A stretch of DNA of 64,000 nt, from contig JAIVFH010000004.1 of NCBI GenBank assembly GCA_025765595.1, positions 248,001 through 312,000 of the forward strand. Reading direction: 5' to 3'. This DNA comes from Obelidium mucronatum (taxonomy: Eukaryota; Chytridiomycota; Chytridiomycetes; Chytridiales; Chytriomycetaceae). The notes beneath the pieces were generated by a model that did no database searches, was not told the DNA's origin, and worked only from the letters and a program-made list of their open reading frames with translations. Both the position numbers and the translations under genes were made by a program. Shown here piece by piece: positions 55,346 through 64,000 of the stretch. The number at the start of each line of letters is the position of its first letter. The stretch's first letter is position 1.

Positions 55346-58300
55346 TTAGTTGGTGGTGTTCGAGCGGCGTCAAAAGGGAACTGTCAAAATCAAAATCAAT
55401 ACCAAATGGATGACATGTGTTGGCTTCGTACGCTCAAATAACTCCTTGGTTTGTCCTAAATCTCTGGAGAGGAAAAGGGTTTCAAGCTTTTTTTTGGGGG
55501 ATTGATATTGTTGTAACTTTTTGAGAATAACCTCAAATCGGCGTCTTTGGATGTCGCAAAGATCCAAGTCTCGTTAGCTTTACGCGCGAATCTGGGTTCC
55601 TGGCATGTTTCAATCACGTTTTGGATGGCTTGGCCAACGAGTCCTGAGCTGCCTGTAACGAGAATCCGAATCTCGTCTCCGCCTTGAATCATGGTTATTT
55701 TATTTTTTAAATAAAAAAAAATAATGAATGACAGCGCAAGTAACATTTTACTCTCAACAATTGGGAAAAGCAAATCAAAAAAGCAGGAGGGATTTGACAA
55801 TGAGTGAGGGCGAGCTTCAAGACAAATCCATTGCATTCAAACGCGACTTTGCAGATGGCTGAGCATCCAACTCCGCAGAAACACTGTTTACAACATCTGC
55901 CAATGCGTATCCTGGCGCAGAAATCTCGACATAGTAGTCATTAAACAACGGAGACGACCCGCCACCAATAACGCCACCCTCAGAGCCCGCAACAGAAGAC
56001 GCCAACAACGCCTTGGAAACCACCAATACAGCACGAATACCAGATCTCACCAACTCATTCACTTTTTCGATTTCTTGCTTCACAGCGTTGGCTTTTGGGG
56101 TAGATGAGATGGCCTCCTTCAAGGCAGGAATCATTGCATCCAAACGGAAAACTAAGGCAACTGGAGAGAGCGCCACAACACGTTGCAGAATCATGTGGTT
56201 GAGCATTTTGATTTCTTGGGCTCCGTCAGATAAACCGGCAGCAACACGATCCAAGAATCCAAAGATTTCGATTTTGGCAAGACATTTTTCAAGAAGCGTG
56301 TACATGCAGTCGTAGGCAGACTATTCATGATTTACAAGCTCAAATGAGATTCGCCTTTTTTTTGACCCATCAAGACGGTAAACTAACCTTTCTGGCATCC
56401 AGACCGTCATCAACCTTGTGCTTGAATGGTCCCATCACAACGGTGTGGATCAGCTCTTCCTTTACAACAGTTTCCTGGTACAGCAATGGCAGCAATTCTC
56501 CCAAAGACTCGGTAATCAAATATGGCTTGTTGTGGGCAGCAGAATTCAAAGTCGCCAACGCAACATGGCGTACATTCTTAAAAAAAAATAGACAACAGAG
56601 AAGAGCAAACAAAGTCAGTATAAAAACATGACAAGTAACCCTCCTCACCAGATCAGGGTCCGTCAACAATCTCAAGAACTTCAAAATAACCGCACTCAAA
56701 GCTTCATCGAACACAGCACTAGTGGCTGTGCTGGCATCAGTGAACGTGTAGCGAACAGCCATGACAATGGTAGCACGGACAGCAGCCGACTTGGACGAGA
56801 GTCCAGTAACCAACTCTGGAAGGTACACTTGAGGATTGGAAACAGACAGCTTTCCAAGACATTCCGCAATGACTGTGCGGATTCCTTCTTCTTTGGCTTG
56901 CTCGGTGCTTTCAAACAAGAGAGCCCAAAGGTCTTTCGCAAAAAGCGCAAGTGGGGAAGCAGCAGTTCCTGATTTGGCGCTGCTAATGGACGTGCGTCCA
57001 ATTACCTCCTTCAATGCAACGAGAAGGAGGTAACGACGCTTTCCGCCATCACGCAAATTCTTGATGAGAATTGGCATGTATTTGTTCAAGTTGCCCAAAG
57101 CAATGTTTCCGAATGCAAAAGCTGCGGCGTGCTTGAGTTCTTCAGATGGTGAAGCAAACAGCTCAAGCAGAGAATCGTGAAGTGCAGGGATGTGCCACAG
57201 AAAGGTCGCTACAATTATTACTTAGTCTGAGTGAAAAAAAAAAATCAAGTCGACATACATGCTTCGACCAACAGCGCCGATAATGTTCAAAGCAAGGTAT
57301 GTGTGATTCTCGCTGGCTGCTCCTGGGCGAATCTTTTGGACAAAGTCACCAAAGTAGCCCATTGCCTTTGCTTCGACAATCAAAGCACCAATTGATTGAG
57401 CCACTGGACGGTAAGACTGTTATTTAAATTTAGGCTCAACTTCGGATCAAATATAAAAATAGACACCATACTTGTTTTGAAACACTCGCAGGACTGTCAA
57501 CGACGCCCATCAGCAATTGCACCATCTCCTTGAATACTGGTTCACCGCCAATTCTGACCAATGCTCCCCAGAACTCAATCAAACTTTCAGATCCAGAAGA
57601 ACCAGAAGTCGCCAAATGAGGAGACTTGACGACGACGTTCACAATGTTGGTGGCTACAGACGCCTTGGCAACAGGCAGCGCGGCTTCCTTGATGGCCACA
57701 TTCTCCACAGAAAGGATGACCACAATCACATCCAATGCCAATGGGAACATGTTCATGTCAGCTTCAGCGATAACTGGTTGAACTTCATTCAATGTGACAT
57801 CTGCAGTTGCTGGAGACAACTTTGATCCAAACTTTGTGAAAAGGGCAGCCAAGGTTGACAAAGTTGTCAAGCGAAGCTGGCGATTTGATTTGCGAAGATA
57901 TGATGCAAGGTCTGGGATAATAGCCGAGTCGAGGACAGCAGACAAATCCAAAGATCCCGCAGTTGTACCACAAAGTGGAGAGTCACAAATAGTTTTAAAA
58001 GCTCGAACAGTGGTTTGGCGCGTGAGTTCGTTGCGAAGACGCTCCACCAGAAGAGGAAGCACGACTGAAGATACTTCCACCGCAGGCAAAAAGTCGTAAG
58101 CTTGAGCAATCAAGGTGCTAAGAGCCAGGATCGATCGTTCCTTGACTTCAATATCCAAATCAGCGACTTTAACTCGTTCCAGAACGGCTTTATAAATATT
58201 AGAGAGATATTCGCCAGCTTTTGGAGTCTTGGGAGTAGGAATAACAACATCCATGGCACCAGCAGCGGTTGTAGCAGTTGGGATTGGACGAAGGACCTTC

Positions 58301-61300
58301 ACGAGCTCCACAGCTACTAATAGAGCATCAGAAGTAACTTTGTAAAATTTCCCATTGATCGCAGCCAAAACTGGATGAACCAAGTTTCCAAAGTGCTTGG
58401 TGAAAACATCGGCTTGGTGTACATTTAATGCCACCTTCAAGAATTCCAAGACTTCAATCTTCAAGTTCAAGTTATTGATGGGTTTAGGTCCCGACTTGCT
58501 GGATGTAGTAGTTCCAGAAGCCAGAGAAGCTTCAATAGATGCAACGAACAGGCCAAGATGCTCGTCCAATCCTCCGTGCAAAACAATGACCACTTCTCTC
58601 AAGAGAATAAAACCCGCTTGGCGAGTTTGAACCGACTTTCCGTTAACTTCTTTGGAAAGATTTTTAGCAACTTTTCCAACGAGTTTTTGAAGCAACAGGG
58701 TCGGGCTGGTCAAAAAATGAGTATGATATGAACCAGTAGATCAAAACAAACCTTGATGCACCAATGGCGACTTGAGAGCCCCTCAAAGCGCCGGTAGAAG
58801 TTGCCCCCACCTGTCGAACAAGTGCAGTAAATGTGTTCAAGATTTCGACGCGAACAGACTCTTCTCTCTCCTTGAAACGCTTCACCAATGTGGGCGCAAT
58901 CGTGTCAAAGAACGACGCGATTAAATCGGTTCGAGTGAGGATAATAGAAGCAAGTGCTTTTACAGAGGCACGACGCACTTTCCAGGAAACATCATCGTCG
59001 TCAGAGTATCCTTCAGTCACTTAAAAAATTCCATCAAAAATTAGATACCTTCAATAATCCAATCCAACTTACTCGTCGTCATCTTCCTCTTCATCCTCGT
59101 CCATTCCATCTTCATCATTGTCGGTTTCCTAAATTTTCTTTTTTAAGTCACAAAAAGAAGAACTTTTTATCTGTCCACCATTTCTTCATCGTCATCGTCG
59201 CCATCGTCGTAATTGGGATCGTGCTTAATATACTCTAAAGAAAGAGAAGTAATGGTGTCCAAGTGTCCTGTGACTTCAGTTGGACATCTCACAATGAAAG
59301 ATTCAAATGTCTAAGTTAAAGTAGACAGACAATATGTTAAGGGAGATTGCTGTCAACCAAAACAAAAACAAAAACCTGGAAACAAGCCTCCCTCAACTCG
59401 TCATCGTCATAAGAGATGTATTTACTCAAAAGTGGCAAGAGAGTTTTGATGTATTTTCCAAGGCGACGTGAGTTGAAACGCCTGAAAAATAAAAGTGAGC
59501 CCTACAGAAAAATGGAAGCAACAACTAACGCTAAAGTTCCAACGAGACCAACAAATGTCTTCAAGCGATCAAAATCTTCAGCACTTTCTTTCGCGGCCAT
59601 TTCCAAGATACTCTTCTGAATCAGACTGTCGAACAATTCATCTGAGGTATGAGTTACTAAATTTCCAAAGGCAGCCACGGTTCTCTTGCGAATAGCAGGT
59701 CGAGAGTTGCTCAAGTAGGGAAACAATACTTCTTGGGTTTGGCGAATAAGGGATGTTGCTTGTTTGTCCGCATTTTCGGTAAGGACTGATCCAAATCGGG
59801 TAATGACTTCTGAGAGAATATCAATCGTGTCGAATTGGACAGCATTTGCATTCTATATAACGGATTTAAAGACGAGCACGATTATGAACGGAATTGACAT
59901 ACCGATAGTAATGTGATCAATTTAGGAACAAGGCGCTTGATGACGTTCTTGGAGACTTGCTGAGCCAGCGGGGACTTCAAGAATCACAGTCTTCAGACCG
60001 ATTGCCGCAATGTCCTTCAATTCGTCCTTCTTTTCAACCAGTAGTTTGCACAATTGGTCAACAATCTCCTGGATGTTCTGTTCGCGCGACTTCTTGACGA
60101 GCGGCGCCAAACTGAGCAACGCGGCCGTTAGAAAACGAACTGCGGCACAGAGATGCTTACGTTTTCACCGCCAAGTTCTGCACTTCGCCGTTCTTGTCGT
60201 CAAGGGCGCGAATGATGGCCGCCACTATCTTGCGCTCCGTCACATCGTCAAACGTTACTGAATCCTTCTGCAACTCGGTTGATAAGTCAGCCATGGCCAT
60301 GAACCGAAAGTCACTGTCTGCATTGTTGAGCTGTGGTCAAGGGAAGTGCGCAATTAGTTATTGGGAACCCGAAACGGACGGCTCCGCGCGAATTGGTCGC
60401 ATCTTTTGCTTGTTACCTTCTCTAGTAGAGCAGCGATGACATAGGAAGACATGATGGTGCTTGGGTTGGTTCTTTTCCAGTCTTTTCGATTGCCAACGAA
60501 AAATAGTGGAGTTTCCTCCCAACGACAGGCAGATCAAAATCACTCGCGGAGTGTTAGCGCTTGATCTCTTTTCGAGCGTTATCTTTGAGATAATATTTCA
60601 ATAGAGTAGCTGTAGGGCACACATCGCGTGCACCTAAGCGTGTTCTCTTTCGAGAGTTCCATCCGATAATTGCGTAATATTCAGTCTCTGTTAAAGAGCG
60701 TAAATCCTCTGCATCACAACCACCTCTGTGTGACTCATCTGTTCTTAAAAAAACCCGAAATGCCTATCATTCACTACCGTCACCTGGACAATCCTGCCAG
60801 GAGTCTCCAGCGAACAAGTTGCCGCAGCCCGTGATGCTCTTCTCACTTTAACTGCAATCCCTGGGTGCAACAGGGTCCAATTTGGGGAAACTTTCACAAC
60901 AGATCGAAGCAGAGGCTACACCCATCGTAAGCATCCTCATCAAAGTATTGTTTGAGTTTTGTTTAAATTGCTTGAATTGTACTGTTGCTTAGAACTCGTT
61001 GTCGAGTTGGCTGATAAGGAGACCTTGCCAGTGTATGCCAAACACCCAATGCACGTTGCCGTCCTTACGAACCACTTGAAACCTATTTTTGATCTGTCGA
61101 CAACTCTTGCGATGGACTTTGAATGTTAATGCGGAGTCTCCAATAAATTGACACAATCATAAGACCCTATTGATGGTTTCCTATAATTCGTGATGTCAGA
61201 AAGTAGGGACTGAGTGAAATGGTAGTTTTGCAGCTTTTTGTAGTGGATGTATATTCAGATCGCCGTAACGGCGTAACGAATGTGGATAAAGAAAAAAAAA

Positions 61301-64000
61301 AGCGAACATCCAATGCAGCACCAACCAGATCTTAACGATCCCGAAGCAATTGCGCAGCTGATGCTTTCCATTTCTCAAGGAAGAGATGACAGGACTGGTA
61401 CACCGATATTGGCGCATGAGGACGCAGTTGGCAGCAGCAACATTTACAGACGCCAGTGGTTCTGGATTGCTATCAAGTACCGCTGCCGATATGAGCTCGA
61501 ACAAGATGCCTCGTATACGTCCTTGCAACCCATGCCGTTTACGCCGGCAAGTTGCAGCTATTGCCTTGGTTTGAGACTTATGATTAACCCATTTAAACGT
61601 GTAGAACAAAATGCGATACTGTAAAACCCGTTTGTGGATCATGCAATAGATCGAACTCTGGTGCAGACTGTAGCTATACGAATGCGCCTTTCAAGCATAT
61701 ACCGTTTGTTTTACAACGACAACGGACTGCAAATCCATGGTACAGATATTAACCGAAGCCTTTCCAGCATTATAATGATTGAATATTTCTTTAGTGTTCT
61801 TTGCAGGCGAAGCAAGAAACGCTGTAATGGCTCAAGGCCCCAATGTGGATCATGTCAGATCAAAAACCAACCCTGTGAATATATCGACAACGGCAGAGTG
61901 GATCCCATTGACATTCTGCAATCGACATTATTTAATTTGGACTCTTCTATCTCCGATTCCTCTGAAGCATCTATCCTGGATCAGATAAAGCTGGTGTCGC
62001 GTTTATTGGATTTTACTCAAGCGGGAAACACCGACCACGAATCACACATATGCTCAATTAGAATTCAACTGAAAGTTATATCGAGGTTGATCCAACCACT
62101 TTTAAGTGCCACTTCAGCGGTTTCGACTTTGAACGAGTTACGAGACATGTTGCGACAAATTATCGTTCAATTTTGGGGCGGAAACAACAATTCAGATCAT
62201 CATTTAGACGTTCAGCGGATATTGGAGAGTTTCAATGTTTTTACGCTGAAACTTCTGGACATGGACGAGTCTAGCGGCCATTATACCCACCCACATCCAC
62301 GGAAAGACTCTGCAATCGAGCCAAAGAGTATCTCAGAAGACTCATCCGCTCTCAATGCTATCTTTATGGCCTTGGTTCAATACGAAGGTGTGGCTGCAGC
62401 GGACCAAGCTTCTGCTGCTGTTCTGCCATTTGCAGCCGAAGCTCACGAACCTCAAAAAGCCGTAATTCAAAAGCTCGACAAATATTGTTCCGCTTGTAAT
62501 AAACACTTCAAATCGTCTGGAGGCTTCAAGGCAGGTTTTTGTTTATAGTTGTTACAAATGCTTTAACAAAAATATATATTAGTATCACATCACGCGTTCT
62601 CAAGGCTGTGGAAAGAAGAGCAGCGCACGTACAGAAGACTAGATTTTTTGTTACGCTTGACAAATAACCCAAAGTAGCTCTCTCATGACAAATGTGAATT
62701 GTTTGTGTAACCCTGTTGAAAGAAAACAATGCGATTTTCAATGAAATCAAATTCAAAAATTACCATACATGGCCGCTGAACTTGCTTCACCTGATGGTTC
62801 GTTTGGAAATATCCGTGGCTTTGGTGCCATACATCCTGTATCTATCACTGTCAAAGGGCTCGGCGTGTCAGTGACTGTCAAGGGTAAAGGCAAGGAAAAG
62901 GGTTCAGAAGGACAAACTGGAGGACAAAGGAGCATTCTGCAAAACATATCTTTGCACGTTCCTGCCGGAAAGCTAATGGCGATCATGGTAAGTTCCACCT
63001 TCATTTCCATTGTCTTTGGTGCTCTCGTGTGTGTTTGACCTCCCAAATTGCTACTAGGGGGGATCGGGCAGCGGAAAGACGACCTTGCTTAATGCCCTCG
63101 CCGATCGACCAGTTGGGAAAGTTTCAGGAGAGATTGCATTCAATGGCGAGGATCCCAAAAAGTTCTTCAAGAGCGGAATGGTTGCTTATGTCCAGCAACA
63201 AGACAATCTGCTTCCCTATATCACAGTACGAGAGACGCTCCGCTATGCTGCTCGTCTCCGATTACCTCAATCCATGGCTTTAGAAAAAAAGTACGACCTT
63301 GTTGAAAGTGTGATTCTCGAACTGGGCCTCAAGGAATGTGCAAATACACTGGTCGGTGATGAGTGGAGAAAGGGAATATCGGGAGGAGAAAAACGAAGAG
63401 TTTCGTAAGTGCTTTCTATCTGTTTGATTCTTGCTTGCTAATATGCTCTCCAGTGTCGGAGTCCAACTTCTTATGAATCCATCGTTGATTTTTATGGATG
63501 AACCAACCACAGGGCTTGATTCTTTCTCAGCTCGGTCTTTAATTGAAACTCTTGTTTCCCTAGCCCATAAGACGAATCGTACAATCATTTTGTCGATTCA
63601 CCAACCTCGTTCAGACATTTTCAGTTGCTTTGATCAAATCACGTTGTTAGCTCGAGGGGGCAGACTTGCATACTGCGGATCTCCCAGAGGCAGTGTTCGG
63701 TTTCTGGAAAGCGTTGGGTTTCCTTTGATTGGAGACATGAATGGTGCCGATTTCATTGTCGACACAGTTGCTATCGATGACAGGACGGAAGAAAGCGAAG
63801 TCGAGAGCAAGAAAAATGTGGATCGAATTGTTAGGGCGTGGGAAGCCCGAGTAGAAGAACATGGTCTGGCTGAACCGGCATCACTTACATCACTGAACAA
63901 GGAAAATGAACGGGTGTTTGAGTTGGTAGAGTTTAATGTCCGAGTTCAGGGTGCCGGATTTGGAGAACAAGTCTCTGTTCTTTCTCGTCGAATGATTGCC

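Overview
The window is nuclear DNA of a zoosporic (flagellated) early-diverging fungus, most likely a chytrid. The genes are dense and intron-rich, with GT-AG introns of about 44-110 nt and the standard stop codons (TAA, TGA and TAG are all used). An enkurin gene points to a motile cilium. A presenilin gene, absent from Dikarya, and secreted LysM, CAP and double-psi beta-barrel proteins with proline-rich stalks fit the same placement.

Layout. 1-13.4 kb is housekeeping: Prp16 helicase, She9/Mdm33, NAP1, a P450, mitochondrial uL5, S-adenosylhomocysteine hydrolase and enkurin. 13.6-18.8 kb is a tandem array of five secreted, apparently GPI-anchored expansin/barwin-like proteins. 18.9-25.4 kb (mostly minus) holds presenilin with a MYND finger reading into its N-terminus, FAN1 nuclease, a small unknown gene, Tma20/MCTS1 and cytidine deaminase. 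25.5-32.2 kb has three tandem delta-12-type desaturases, with an intronless MYND gene between the first two. 32.3-37.7 kb has a RING-H2 protein, Bmt6 and a Sel1-repeat protein. 37.8-44.2 kb has two LysM/CAP proteins and one LysM/beta-barrel protein, interrupted by a head-to-head U2/U5 snRNA pair and a family-16 methyltransferase. 44.4-52.2 kb has three tandem members of a membrane-protein family I do not recognise. 53-64 kb has CNOT2, GDP-L-fucose synthase, CAND1, a Dabb-domain protein, a Zn2Cys6 factor and the start of an ABCG transporter.

Data quality matters here. At least eleven well-conserved genes contain an apparent one-base insertion, usually inside a short homopolymer. Their spliced lengths are off by exactly one base, and dropping that base restores the family sequence. 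I read these mostly as uncorrected long-read assembly errors rather than pseudogenes. Spans below are given through such breaks.

The observations most worth following are the possible MYND-presenilin fusion, the unknown membrane-protein trio, the beta-barrel array that has lost its usual Cys-Pro-Gly-Cys loop, and the divergent U2/U5 unit.
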